A stretch of DNA of 64,000 bases from Bog-473 sp963763575 (GCA_963763575.1 CAVXPD010000004.1:186001-250000); one strand, 5' to 3'. Shown: positions 9,763 to 20,995, counted from the first letter of the stretch. A program made the numbers and translations. Notes: a model not told the origin generated them from the sequence alone.

Positions 9763-10751
9763 TCATTTGTCCCGAACCCAGCGTGCTTCGGCGAAACGCC
9801 GCAACTCCGCGAATCGATCGGCATCCTCCGGCGCCATGCCAAGGAATCCGCCGTGACCGGCTCCCTCCCACACGTGGAGCTCGGCCTCAATTCCGGCCGC
9901 GCGCAGACCCCGGTGCATACGCACGTTGTCCGAGAGGAGCCTGTCACGCGTGCCGGTCAAGAGGATGGCGGGCGGAAACCCGGTCAGATCACCGAACAGC
10001 GGTGAGATGTAGGGCTCGCGGCGGTCGTGGTCACCGGCATAGAGCTCGGTGCACGGCGCAACGGATCCCGAGAGGACATTGTCCAGGCCGTCGTTGGTCT
10101 GCCACGAGTCGCCCGAACCCGTAAGGTCGAACGCGCCCGTGTTGAACACGACCGCAGCCGGCAGGGGAAGTCCTTCGTCGCGTGCTCGCAAGATCAGCGC
10201 TGCCGCCAGGTTGCCCCCGGCCGACGTCCCACCGACGATGATCTCGCTTGGATCGCGCTCGTCCAACAGCAGCCGGTAAGCCCTGAGGCAGTCGTCAGAG
10301 GTGTGGGGAACGGATGGTCGGGCGGCATCCTGTAGTCCACCGACCAGGCGCGGGCTCTGACTGCGGTGGCCAAGGCAATCGTGGTCCTCTTGCACAGATC
10401 GCCACCACCGAGGACCCAAGCGCCCCCGTGGATGTCGAAAAACACGCGGCGATCAGTGTCCGCGACGGTGCCCGACGTTACGACGTAGACAGGGCACGGC
10501 CCGGTCTCTCGTTCCTCGATGGTGCCTGCAAACCCGGCGGCCGCATCACCGACCATCGAGCGCACGAAGTCGTCGGTCTCGGCAACATAGGCCTTCCAGC
10601 CTTCAAGGTCGTCAAGCGCCGGGAGCTCTCTCGATGGCGGGCCGAGCGGGCCCATCGCCAGGACCGCCTGAGCCTCTTCGCTGACGGAGATGGGGATTGG
10701 TATCTCTCGGGCTTGCATCTGAACCATGAGGCGATCGTACAGATCGGCCAT
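9763..10751 (-). pseudogene. Alpha/beta hydrolase (hormone-sensitive-lipase type), frameshifted
   Basis: Two overlapping minus-strand frames together make one HSL-type esterase of about 330 residues. The 5' frame (to 10751) carries the oxyanion motif FFDIHGGAW and DYRMPPDHPFPTP. The other frame (from 9763) carries the nucleophile elbow GGTSAGGNL, the acid region LLTGTRDRLLSDN and the catalytic His region GAGHGGF. The frame changes at about 10296-10303, where a single missing base after HPFPTP explains the switch. All catalytic residues are otherwise intact, so this is either a very young pseudogene or a read/assembly indel. The start MADLYDRLM is a plausible N-terminus. It is convergent with the acyl-CoA cluster. 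Confidence 0.8.
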
Positions 10752-10784
10752 ATTCGGCGCTCAAGCAGGGCGATATGGGGCACC

Positions 10785-10950
10785 TAGCGCGCTACTCGCG
10801 CTGGTGCTCAATCCCTACGCAAAGGCTCGAATGTGGTCCCGATCGCATCGGAGAACGGAGGAGATCGCGCACGTAGTGCGCGCGATGATGCCGAAACGGA
10901 CGGAAGTGAGGGAGAGTTCCTATTTCGGCCTCGCCGCCAGCTCGTGCCCA
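10785..10950 (+). pseudogene. Relic of a tyrosine-integrase 3' end (second copy)
   Basis: This stretch reads, across a frame change, ALLALVLNPY then NVVPIAS then RARSARDDAETDGSEGEFL. The integrase fragment at 14155-14646 reads ALLAQALNAY, NVVPISD, RARSAHDDPEAEGELL. At the DNA level the two share aatgtggtcccgat and cgcgcacgtag followed by gcgc at matching spacing. It therefore looks like the decayed C-terminal tail of a sister integrase gene, in the same orientation, about 3.6 kb away. It ends near tgctccccggg (about 10965), which resembles the tRNA-Asn end tgctccggggg beside the other copy. No catalytic residues remain. Confidence 0.55.
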
Positions 10951-11014
10951 AGGCAGGGAGTGCTCCCCGGGACTTGTTTTCGACCGATCTGCGATCTCCG
11001 TGTCGTATCGTGCA

Positions 11015-11773
11015 TCAAGGGACGAGTTGCTGCCCGCCGTCGATGTCGAAGGTGGCGCCGGTGACCGCGGTGTTGCTCATGAGGTGGATGGCAAGGGCGG
11101 CGATATCAGCTGGGCCGACGACGCGTCGGATCGGGAGAGTCGTCCGGAGTTGCTCGCGGCGCGCGTCGAGCTGGTCACCGAGGAGCGAAGCCGATAAAGG
11201 CGTGTCGACGAACCCGGCTGCGATCAGGTTCACGCGGATCGGGGCCAGTTCGAGCGCGAGGTTCTTCGTGAGAGCAGGCCCTGCGGCCGTGAGAGTCGAG
11301 ATGGACGTGAAGCCCGGCGCCGGAGCGCGGCCACCAGTCCCTCCCATAAAGAGCAGGGTCCCTCCCGGACGTACCTTGTCCACGGCGTTCCGAGCCACTT
11401 GCACCGGCAAAAAGACATGCGCCTCGATGTCTAGGCGAGCCCTTTCGAGGTCGAAGTCCGCCAGCGGGGCGTAGTAGGGGCCGGGGCCGGTCACCAGCAC
11501 ATGGTCGATGGGCGTGGGTAGGTCGTCGAAAAACCCCTCGAGCTGATCGAAGTCGGTGGCGTCGAAGGCTGCACTATGTTGCGCGCCGACTTCGACGGCT
11601 GCTTTGTTGAGGCGGTGGGGATTACGGCCGGTGAGAATTACATGGGCACCTTCGGCCCGGGCGCGGCGAGCTGTCTCGAGCCCGATGCCGGCGCTGCCGC
11701 CAATCACGACGACGGTCTGCTCGACTAGCTCCGGCTTGCGCTGGACGGGTACAGGACTGGTTGAACTGCTCAT
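11015..11773 (-). CDS. SDR-fold oxidoreductase lacking the YxxxK catalytic pair
   Basis: 252 residues with a clear SDR cofactor motif (VVIGGSAGIG), TGRNPHR, and the C-terminal signature GATFDIDGGQQLV. Where the catalytic Tyr-x-x-x-Lys should lie the sequence reads TSISTLTAAGPALTKNLALELAP, so both Tyr and Lys are missing. The Ser strand reads LLFMGGTGG. I know of a group of actinobacterial SDR proteins with this shape. The protein may bind NAD(P) without normal SDR chemistry or may use other residues. Its ATG overlaps the stop of a 23-codon frame (ATGA), suggesting translational coupling. The gene sits inside the decayed accessory zone but is itself intact. Confidence 0.85.
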   Translation of the reverse strand: MSSSTSPVPVQRKPELVEQTVVVIGGSAGIGLETARRARAEGAHVILTGRNPHRLNKAAVEVGAQHSAAFDATDFDQLEGFFDDLPTPIDHVLVTGPGPYYAPLADFDLERARLDIEAHVFLPVQVARNAVDKVRPGGTLLFMGGTGGRAPAPGFTSISTLTAAGPALTKNLALELAPIRVNLIAAGFVDTPLSASLLGDQLDARREQLRTTLPIRRVVGPADIAALAIHLMSNTAVTGATFDIDGGQQLVP

Positions 11774-11841
11774 GACTTCCCCGCAGTGGCGCGTCGACGG
11801 GGGGTCAGCGGGGCACCGGCGGCTGCAGATAGGTTTCCCAT
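11770..11841 (-). CDS. Possible 23-residue leader or truncated regulator start
   Basis: A tiny frame (MGNLSAAAGAPLTPRRRATA then GKS) begins with ATG after a good ribosome site (gaggagg, 11848-11854 on the minus strand). It ends in a TGA overlapping the ATG of the SDR by four bases. The residues LTPRRRATA look like the first residues of a TetR-type regulator, so this may be the stump left after a deletion. Alternatively it is only a translated leader. The evidence is a ribosome site plus the coupling geometry; there is no homology search behind it. Confidence 0.3.
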   Translation of the reverse strand: MGNLSAAAGAPLTPRRRATAGKS

Positions 11842-11851
11842 CCTGTCCTCC

Positions 11852-12091
11852 TCACCCCGACAGAGTCGGCATCCGCGCATCCATCGGCTTGGCCGGCGGA
11901 GGCATGTCCGCGATCTGCACCTCACCTGGGCACACCAACGACTTGGGCGGGATACAAGCCCAGTACGGGCACTCAGCACCCACCAGTTCCCGCTCGATTA
12001 GAGCAATATGCAGACGGCGCGCCGCCAGCGCGGCCGCGCAAGGCTCGCCTGGCGCGCCACCGCCAAGAACGATCACGTCATAGTCGCTCAC
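11852..12091 (-). pseudogene. Truncated FAD-dependent pyridine nucleotide-disulfide oxidoreductase (N-terminus only)
   Basis: About 79 residues starting at a GTG that overlaps the stop of the VOC gene (GTGA). It has the dinucleotide-binding strand YDVIVLGGGAPGEPCAAALA and the redox motif ECPYWACIPPKSL, whose two cysteines match the active disulfide of mercuric-reductase/lipoamide-dehydrogenase relatives. The full family is about 450 residues, so more than 80 percent is missing; the frame stops at TGA soon after the redox motif and the continuing domains are not found downstream. It was probably the second gene of a VOC-flavoprotein operon, cut by a deletion. Confidence 0.78.
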
Positions 12092-12729
12092 TTCGGCAGT
12101 TCCGTGCCCGCCTGCTCCGCCGCCATGTAGGCCGCGTACCAATCAGGCCAGTCTGGGTCGGCCTCGCCTATACGCTTCTCGTGCTCCCCGTGGGCGGCAG
12201 ACGCCCTCCGCATCGCCTCTGCCAGGTCGCGAGCGGACCCGAAGGATGTGACAGAAGAGTCAACGCGCCCGGGCAGCCGAGTGGTGATCTCTTGGAACAG
12301 CCACCCGTTGCCGTCCGGGTCGCGCAGCGAGGCGAAGGAGAGGTAGCTGCCGCGCTCGGGATCGGGACCGCTGACCCGGCCGTCCGGGCCGTTGTGGAAA
12401 ACGTCGCTCACCTCGACGCCAGATGCGACCATCTGCTCCTGGGCGGCCTTCACGTCAGAGACGATCAGAAAGAGACCCTGGGCCGACCCCGGCGGAGCGG
12501 AGGTGCGATTCGGGCCGAACTGGACCGAACACCAAGAGCCAGGCGGCGTGAACTGGGTCACGCCAGAGCCGGGCGGCGTGACGTCCTGCCTCCACCCCAC
12601 CCTGCCGTAGAACTCAGTGGCTCGATCGACATCCGAGACGGGGATGGTGACCACCTCCAGCTTCATGTCGACGCTCCCGCCGGACGCCGTCCCACCTGCA
12701 TCGTTGCTGCCCACCTGCGAAGTGCTCAT
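12088..12729 (-). CDS. VOC (glyoxalase/bleomycin-resistance/dioxygenase) family protein
   Basis: 213 residues with a good ribosome site (gaggagg) before the ATG. After a 20-residue Ser/Gly-rich start, one vicinal-oxygen-chelate module runs about 22-140: KLEVVTIPVSDVDRATEFY, then FLIVSDVKAAQEQM and LRDPDGNGWLFQEI, the last carrying the usual metal-ligand Glu. The C-terminal 65 residues (LAEAMRRASAAHGEHEKRI then WPDWYAAYMA) form an extra helical tail seen in some actinobacterial members. The reaction is unknown. Its stop overlaps the truncated flavoprotein start, and the start faces the epoxide hydrolase relic across 195 nt. Confidence 0.85.
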   Translation of the reverse strand: MSTSQVGSNDAGGTASGGSVDMKLEVVTIPVSDVDRATEFYGRVGWRQDVTPPGSGVTQFTPPGSWCSVQFGPNRTSAPPGSAQGLFLIVSDVKAAQEQMVASGVEVSDVFHNGPDGRVSGPDPERGSYLSFASLRDPDGNGWLFQEITTRLPGRVDSSVTSFGSARDLAEAMRRASAAHGEHEKRIGEADPDWPDWYAAYMAAEQAGTELPK

Positions 12730-12924
12730 GGCGACCTCCTCTAAGTTTTATGCCAGGAAGCCATCCTCGCGCCCAGACAGTGGTGTCGCACCAGGGAACT
12801 CAGTATTTCTTTCGGGGTTCCACAACTAACTTTGGAGGCTCACCGGGGCCACGACATCGTCGTAGACGCGGACTGCTGCCAAGAGCCCGTTCGCGCCACG
12901 TTCATAGATCAGGAGAACAAGGCA

Positions 12925-14088
12925 ATGACCGCAACGACGCCCGCATCCTCAGCCCTCGTCCGTCCCTTCACCGTCGCGATCTCGGACTCCGAGATTGACG
13001 ACCTAAAACAGCGACTCGCCAGAACTCGATGGCCGAATCCGGAAACCGTCCCCGACTGGTCGCAAGGTGTCCGCTTAGAGAATGCGAAATCGCTAATCGA
13101 CTACTGGGAGCGAGAGTACGACTGGCGCCAATTCGAGTCGGAGCTCAACCGTTTCCCACAGTTCCTGACCGCGATCGATGGGCTCGATATTCACTTCATC
13201 CACGTCAAGTCCAAGAATCCGAATGCGATGCCCCTCATTTTGACGCACGGATGGCCGGGCTCGATCGTCGAGTTCCTGAAACTCATTGGCCCACTCACTG
13301 ACCCGGCGGCGTTCGGAAGAAGCGTCGAAGATTCATTTGACGTCGTCGTTCCGTCGCTGCCCGGATTCGGGTTTTCCCAAAAGCCGACCGAGACGGGGTG
13401 GACAGTTCCACGTATCGCAAGCGCCTGGGTGGAACTCATGAAGCGTCTTGGGCTACAAGAATTGGGCCGCTCAAGGCGGTGATTGGGGTGCCGTCGTAAC
13501 CTCCCCCTTGGGGCTATGCGGCCTGAGGGTCTTCTCGGGATCCACTTGAACACTCAATACGCATTTCCCGCAGAGATACCCGACACGCTGTCGCCCGACG
13601 AGCGCTACGCCGTGGACACCGTCGCCCTCTACACCGGCGATCTCGGTGGATCAAACCACCTTCAGCGCACGAAGCCAGAGACCGTCGGATTTGCTCTGGC
13701 GGACTCTCCGGCTGGCCAAGCAGCCTGGATCTACGAAAAGTTCCAGTCCAAAACGGACAACCACGGCCTCGCCGAGGACGCGCTCAGCACCGATGACATG
13801 CTGGACGCAATCTCGCTCTACTGGTACACAAACAGTGCCGCGTCGTCCGGCCGCATCTACTGGAAGAACAAATCGGCCAGCCTAGCTGGTCCAAAGCTCA
13901 CATTGCCGGTCGCCGTGACCGTGTTCCCACGCGACATCCCACGCCTGCCACGCAGCTGGATCGAAGACACCTACAGCAACTTGATTCACTACGGCGAGGC
14001 CAACAAGGACGGCCACTTCGCAGCCTTCGAGCAACCCGAGATCCTGATCAGCGAAATTCGCACCGGCCTTCGGAGCCTCCGCTCGTAA
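12925..14088 (+). pseudogene. Epoxide hydrolase (EphN/juvenile-hormone-hydrolase type) broken at the catalytic motif
   Basis: The start at 12925 follows an aggaga ribosome site. Residues 1-180 are a normal epoxide-hydrolase N-terminus (RPFTVAISDSEIDDLKQRLA, oxyanion motif LTHGWPGS). At about 13468 the frame slips and meets a TGA at 13480. The slipped frame encodes AQGGDWGAVVTS, the nucleophile-Asp motif, and a second slip near 13515 restores the original frame, which continues MRPEGLLGIHLN to the end at 14088. The two slips cancel. The rest (FPRDIPRLPRSW, GGHFAAFEQPE-like NKDGHFAAFEQP with the catalytic His) is intact, about 388 codons in all. It is either a pseudogene or two close read errors. 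Confidence 0.82.
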
Positions 14089-14154
14089 CACGGACGCCGA
14101 TCGTGCCTCGGTACTCGACGCGGCACGCTAGGCGCGGAAATCCGGGAGACGCTC

Positions 14155-14646
14155 GTTTACCCCGGTGCCTGGTCCCATTTTCGGGGCCGGGCACTTCTGG
14201 GGGCGACGGGCAAGCGACTGCGCCCGAGCAACTTCGGGGTCATCTGGCAGGCCACTCGGCGCAACGCCGGCCTCGAGTGGGTGTGCTTCCACGACGTCCG
14301 CCACTTCGCCGCCACGATGTTCGCCTCCACGGGCGCAAGCACCAAGGAGATCATGAGCCGCGGCGGGTGGAAGTCGGTCGCCATGGTGGTGCGCTACGAG
14401 CACGCGTCCGAGGAGCGTGACGCACTGCTGGCCCAGGCGCTGAACGCCTACACGCCCACCGAAAATGTGGTCCCGATTTCCGACGCTGCGAAATCCGTTC
14501 GCGCACGTAGCGCGCACGACGACCCCGAGGCGGAGGGTGAGCTGCTGGACCTATCGCCGCTGACCAGCGAAAACGAAGCGGAATGCTCCGGGGGTGAGAT
14601 TCGAACTCACAACCTAGCGGTTAACAGCCGCTTGCTCTGCCGTTGA
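14155..14646 (+). pseudogene. Tyrosine recombinase/phage-type integrase, C-terminal fragment
   Basis: In one frame the sequence reads GRALLGATGKRLRPSNFGV, then FHDVRHFAATMFASTGAS, then GGWKSVAMVVRYEHASEERD. These are the C-terminal catalytic boxes of tyrosine recombinases: HxxR (HDVRH), the His/Trp position (GGW) and the nucleophile Tyr (RYEH). The N-terminal arm- and core-binding domains and the first Arg box are absent and no start codon fits. The frame runs on into the antisense of tRNA-Asn (EIRTHNLAVNSRLLCR), so its natural end is lost too. The position beside the tRNA 3' end is that expected for an integrase next to its attachment site. Confidence 0.82.
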
Positions 14647-14657
14647 GCTACCCCGGA
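14586..14657 (-). tRNA. tRNA-Asn (anticodon GTT)
   Basis: The minus strand folds into a full cloverleaf of 72 nt. The acceptor stem is TCCGGGG/CCCCGGA, the D-stem GCTC/GAGC, the anticodon stem AGCGG/CCGCT with loop CTGTTAA (anticodon GTT), and the T-arm GTGAG-TTCGAAT-CTCAC. The discriminator is G and CCA is not encoded in full. It lies 81 nt downstream of rpoD in the same direction, and its 3' end faces the integrase fragment. Confidence 0.95.
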
Positions 14658-14738
14658 AGGGTTGAGAAAACAGCCCCCGAACGATATCAGCGGACCAAGT
14701 CGTCACCGTCGCCACGACGGGCGAACGGTGCAGAAGAA

Positions 14739-16097
14739 TCAGGACTCCTCGAGGTAGTCCCGCAGCAGGTGCGCCGCGTCCGGCCGGCGCAGCTTGGCCA
14801 GGGTCTTGGACTCGATCTGGCGGACTCGTTCCCGGGTCACCCCGAACTCCTTGCCGACCTCCTCGAGCGTCCGGATCTTCCCGTCGTCGAGGCCGAACCG
14901 AAGCCGCACCACGTCCTGCTCACGCTCAGAGAGGTGACCCAGCGCCTCCCGCACCGCCGCGTCCAGCAGTGACCGGGTCGCCGCGTCGTCGGGGACCACT
15001 GCTCCCCTGTCCTCGATCAGGTCCGAGAGGTTGAAGTCGTCCTCGTCGCCCACCGGTTGCTCCAGGGACACCGTGTCCTGATTGATGCGCAGGATCTCGC
15101 GGACTCGCTCGATCGGCAGCTCGACCCGGAGCGCCACCTCTTCGATCGTCGGCTCACGCCCGAGCTCCTGGAGCAGCTGACGCTGGGCCCAGACGACCTT
15201 ATTGATCGTCTCGACCATATGGACCGGAATCCGGATAGTGCGCGCCTGATCGGCGATCGCACGGGTGATGGCCTGGCGGATCCACCACGTCGCGTAGGTC
15301 GAGAACTTGAAGCCCTTCGTATGGTCGAACTTGTCGACCGCCCGCATCAATCCGAGGTTGCCCTCCTGGATCAGGTCCAGGAACGCGAGGCCGCGGTTGC
15401 GGTAGCGCTTCGCGATCGACACGACGAGGCGCAGGTTGGCTTCGATCAGCTCGTCCTTCGCCTTGAGTCCCTTGCGCATGAGGCGCCGGCTCTTCGTGAG
15501 CGCCGGCTCGTCGAGGAGATCCTCAGGGTTGCCCTCACCCGTCAGGGCCAGTTCGTGGGCGGCCAACTTGGCGGCGGCCGCATTCCCCTCCTCGATCGTC
15601 TGGGCGATCTCTACCTCGAGCTCGGCGTTGAGCAGCGGGACCCGTCCGATCTCCTTCAGGTACGTGTGCACCGGGTCCTCGGCGCTGCCGCCCGACTCCC
15701 CCGACGACGCCGCACGCTTTCCGTTCGTCTCTCGCCTTGTCTCGATCCGAGTCGTCCCGTTGTCCCTCGCCGCTGCCTTCGGTTCCTTGGGCGGCTTGAC
15801 CTCGACGGTCAGCTCCTCCTCTTCCTCCTCGACGAGGAACACGCCTTCGGCCGTGATTCGATCGATCAGCGTCGTGAGCACCTCGGGTGTGAGCTCGACG
15901 GTGTGCAACGCCTCGATCAGTTCGTCCTGAGTGAGCTGTCCCTTCTCGCGTCCCATCGCGAGCGCCGCCTCGAAATCCAGCTGAGACACACCGGAAGGAA
16001 GTCCCACGTGTGTGATCGACACGAGTGAATCGGGAGACGCCGACGAACTGACAGCGACACCGTCGTTGTCAATTGCCATCACGGAATCTTCGGTCAC
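14739..16097 (-). CDS. rpoD: Primary RNA polymerase sigma factor (SigA/RpoD)
   Basis: 452 residues of a sigma-70 group 1 factor that directs RNA polymerase to housekeeping promoters. After an acidic N-terminal part (with VEEEEEEL) come region 1.2 (DPVHTYLKEIGRVPLL), region 2 (NLRLVVSIAKRYRNRGLAF; GFKFSTYATWWIRQAI), region 3, and region 4 with the helix-turn-helix TLEEVGKEFGVTRERVRQIE. The GTG start overlaps the dnaG stop (GTGA), giving the classical dnaG-rpoD operon; a downstream ATG (MAIDNDG) is an alternative start. The short N-terminus without the long E. coli insert is normal for actinobacteria. Confidence 0.96.
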   Translation of the reverse strand: MTEDSVMAIDNDGVAVSSSASPDSLVSITHVGLPSGVSQLDFEAALAMGREKGQLTQDELIEALHTVELTPEVLTTLIDRITAEGVFLVEEEEEELTVEVKPPKEPKAAARDNGTTRIETRRETNGKRAASSGESGGSAEDPVHTYLKEIGRVPLLNAELEVEIAQTIEEGNAAAAKLAAHELALTGEGNPEDLLDEPALTKSRRLMRKGLKAKDELIEANLRLVVSIAKRYRNRGLAFLDLIQEGNLGLMRAVDKFDHTKGFKFSTYATWWIRQAITRAIADQARTIRIPVHMVETINKVVWAQRQLLQELGREPTIEEVALRVELPIERVREILRINQDTVSLEQPVGDEDDFNLSDLIEDRGAVVPDDAATRSLLDAAVREALGHLSEREQDVVRLRFGLDDGKIRTLEEVGKEFGVTRERVRQIESKTLAKLRRPDAAHLLRDYLEES

Positions 16098-17998
16098 CCG
16101 TCGCCTGCCACTGTCGTCACTCTTCCCCTATCGGATAACCACGCTACCAACCGATCGGCAGCGTCGCGACCGTCTCCGGACTCGCCGAGTTGGTCCAGCC
16201 AGAGCCGCACCTGGGCGGTCTCGGCCGCCCGTGACCGCCACGTGTCACCTCCCGTTCGCGACTCGATCTCCATCTCGGCGAGGACTCGCCGGATGGCCTC
16301 GCGCAGCAGGATCGCAACGACCGAGTCGACGGAATCACCCAGCTCAGGGTCACCCTCGAAGGGCTCTTCGACCACGACTCGACGCAACACGATCGCCACC
16401 TCCGCCGATGCGGATTCCACCGCTTGCTGCACGCTGTCGTGTTCCAGCAGCGCCGAGAAGGCCTGCCGCTGCACCGAGTCGGAGAACAGGACCGCGTGGA
16501 CCCGATCGACAACCTCTTCGGGTCGATGCACGGCGAGCTTGAGTGCTTCGAGTCCCGGCCCCGGTCGCAGCGCTGCCGCGACCGCAGCCTCGCTCCCCTC
16601 GTCTGGACCGAACCGCTCGTTGTCGTCCGGGTACTCCACGGGAGGCGATTCGTCCCTCCGAGCCCGGTGGCGCCGCGCCGAGGTCTCGGCGGGTGGATGC
16701 GCCCGCAGGGACTCGAGGCGATCGCGCAGCCTCGCAGCATCGAGCCGGCAGCGGTCGGCCACCTGCATGACGTACTGGTCCCGGACCAGGTCGATCGGGT
16801 GCTCGGCGACGGCGGTCAGTGCGGCCTCGGCGGCTCGTGCTCGCCCCTCCGCGGTGCCGAGGTCGCCGGCAGCCAACATGCGGTCGACCCGGAACTGGAG
16901 GAAGGGACGGGCCTCTTTGATGGCGCGCACCAGTGCCTCGGGTTCCGAGCGCGCGAGCTCACCGGGGTCGCTGCCTCCGGGGAGTTCCGCCACGACGACG
17001 TCCACCTCGTGCTTGCGCTCCCACTCGTAGACGCGCGAGGTCGCACTCTGTCCCGCTGCGTCCGCGTCGTACGCCAGCACGATGCGCTTGGCGAAGTTGC
17101 GCAGCAACGTGAAGTGCTCCTCGGCCAGCGCGGTGCCGCACGTCGCGACGGCCCACGGTGCCCCCGCCCGGAAACACCCGATCACGTCGGTGTACCCCTC
17201 ACAGACGACGACCTCCTCATGGGCCACGATGCCCTGCTTGGCCCAGTTGAGCGCGTAGAGGGTCCGGCGCTTGGAGTAGATCGGTGACTCCTGCGAGTTC
17301 TTGTACTTGGGCTCAGGACGATCGGAAGGCGCGGTGCCCGCACGCGGTGGCAGCACGCGCCCGCCCAGCGCGACCGGCCGGCCCGAAGGGTCGCAGATCG
17401 GGAAGAGCACCCGGCCGCGGAAGAAGTCCTGGATCCGGCCGCGGCGGTTCACGAAGCCCAAGCCGGCGTCGGAGATGACCCGTTCAGAGAGTTTCAGCGC
17501 CTTCGCCAGCGCGTCCCAATCGTCGGGCGCCCAGCCCAGTCGAAACTGGCGCACGATCTCACCGTCGTAGCCGCGCGAGCGCAGGTAGTCGCGGGCTGGT
17601 CCCGCGTCGGGCGCCCGCAGCAGGCGCTCGTGGTACCACTCCACCGCCCGTTCCATCGCGTCGAGGAGCTCGGAGCGTCGCTTGTGGTCCCGGCCGGCCT
17701 CCTGGTCCTCGTGCAGCGTGATGCCGGACCGGTCGGCCAGGTAACGGACGGCGTCGACGAAGTCGAGATGGTCCACGGCGCGCACGAAGGAGATGGCGTC
17801 GCCGGACGCGTGGCATCCGAAGCAGTAGTAGAAGCCCTCCTCGGCGTTCACGCTGAACGAGGGTGTCTTCTCGGTGTGGAACGGGCAGAGCCCGCTCCAG
17901 CGCCTCCCGACCTTCCTCAAGAGGGCGTGCTCGCTGATCAGGGCGACGATGTCGGTGGCGGCCCGGACCTGGGCCACTTCCTCGTCGGGAATCCCCAC
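16094..17998 (-). CDS. dnaG: DNA primase DnaG
   Basis: 634 residues that make RNA primers at the replication fork. The N-terminal CHC2 zinc finger has ligands Cys38, His41, Cys59 and Cys62 (CPFH and CFGC). The TOPRIM core follows with VVVCEGYTDVIGCF and the metal site LAYDADAAGQSA. The C-terminal 150 residues are the less conserved helicase-interaction region. The start is GTG, with a conserved beginning (GIPDEEVAQVRAATDIV). It lies upstream of rpoD with a four-base overlap and diverges from a small membrane protein gene. Confidence 0.96.
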   Translation of the reverse strand: MGIPDEEVAQVRAATDIVALISEHALLRKVGRRWSGLCPFHTEKTPSFSVNAEEGFYYCFGCHASGDAISFVRAVDHLDFVDAVRYLADRSGITLHEDQEAGRDHKRRSELLDAMERAVEWYHERLLRAPDAGPARDYLRSRGYDGEIVRQFRLGWAPDDWDALAKALKLSERVISDAGLGFVNRRGRIQDFFRGRVLFPICDPSGRPVALGGRVLPPRAGTAPSDRPEPKYKNSQESPIYSKRRTLYALNWAKQGIVAHEEVVVCEGYTDVIGCFRAGAPWAVATCGTALAEEHFTLLRNFAKRIVLAYDADAAGQSATSRVYEWERKHEVDVVVAELPGGSDPGELARSEPEALVRAIKEARPFLQFRVDRMLAAGDLGTAEGRARAAEAALTAVAEHPIDLVRDQYVMQVADRCRLDAARLRDRLESLRAHPPAETSARRHRARRDESPPVEYPDDNERFGPDEGSEAAVAAALRPGPGLEALKLAVHRPEEVVDRVHAVLFSDSVQRQAFSALLEHDSVQQAVESASAEVAIVLRRVVVEEPFEGDPELGDSVDSVVAILLREAIRRVLAEMEIESRTGGDTWRSRAAETAQVRLWLDQLGESGDGRDAADRLVAWLSDRGRVTTVAGDG

Positions 17999-18051
17999 GC
18001 CTCGACGGTACCGCGGCGGTGCGCCGGTCCAAGCTGACCTACCGTCGCCCG

Positions 18052-18283
18052 ATGGGAGTCACCATCTACGGCGTCTGCGCCCTCACCTTCATGATGGCCA
18101 TGTACGCCCTCGAGGCTCGCGGCCGACACTTCGTCCTGGCCTTCGCGCTCGGGTGCGCGCTGTCGAGCTCCTACGGCTTCCTCTCCGGGGCCTGGCCCTT
18201 CGGGGTGGTCGAGGCGATCTGGACCCTGATCGCCCTGCGTCGCTACCTGCAGGCGGGACGGGCACCCGCAGGGACGGGGCCGG

Positions 18284-18297
<14 letters not shown>
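18052..18297 (+). CDS. Small conserved membrane protein
   Basis: 81 residues from the ATG at 18052 (MGVTIYGVCALTFMMAMYAL); the open frame extends 11 codons upstream but those residues are basic and not membrane-like. Two to three hydrophobic segments (about residues 5-20, 30-45, 48-62) separated by short loops and a basic C-terminus suggest an inner-membrane protein. I recognise no domain. The sequence style ALTFMMAMYALEARGRHFVL is one I associate with short conserved actinobacterial proteins of unknown role. Its 3' end overlaps the end of ppdK on the other strand by 14 nt. Confidence 0.65.

Positions 18298-20995
<2,698 letters not shown>

Noticed and set aside
14590..14646. The C-terminal residues EIRTHNLAVNSRLLCR of the integrase fragment
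   Set aside because: They are the antisense translation of tRNA-Asn, not integrase sequence.
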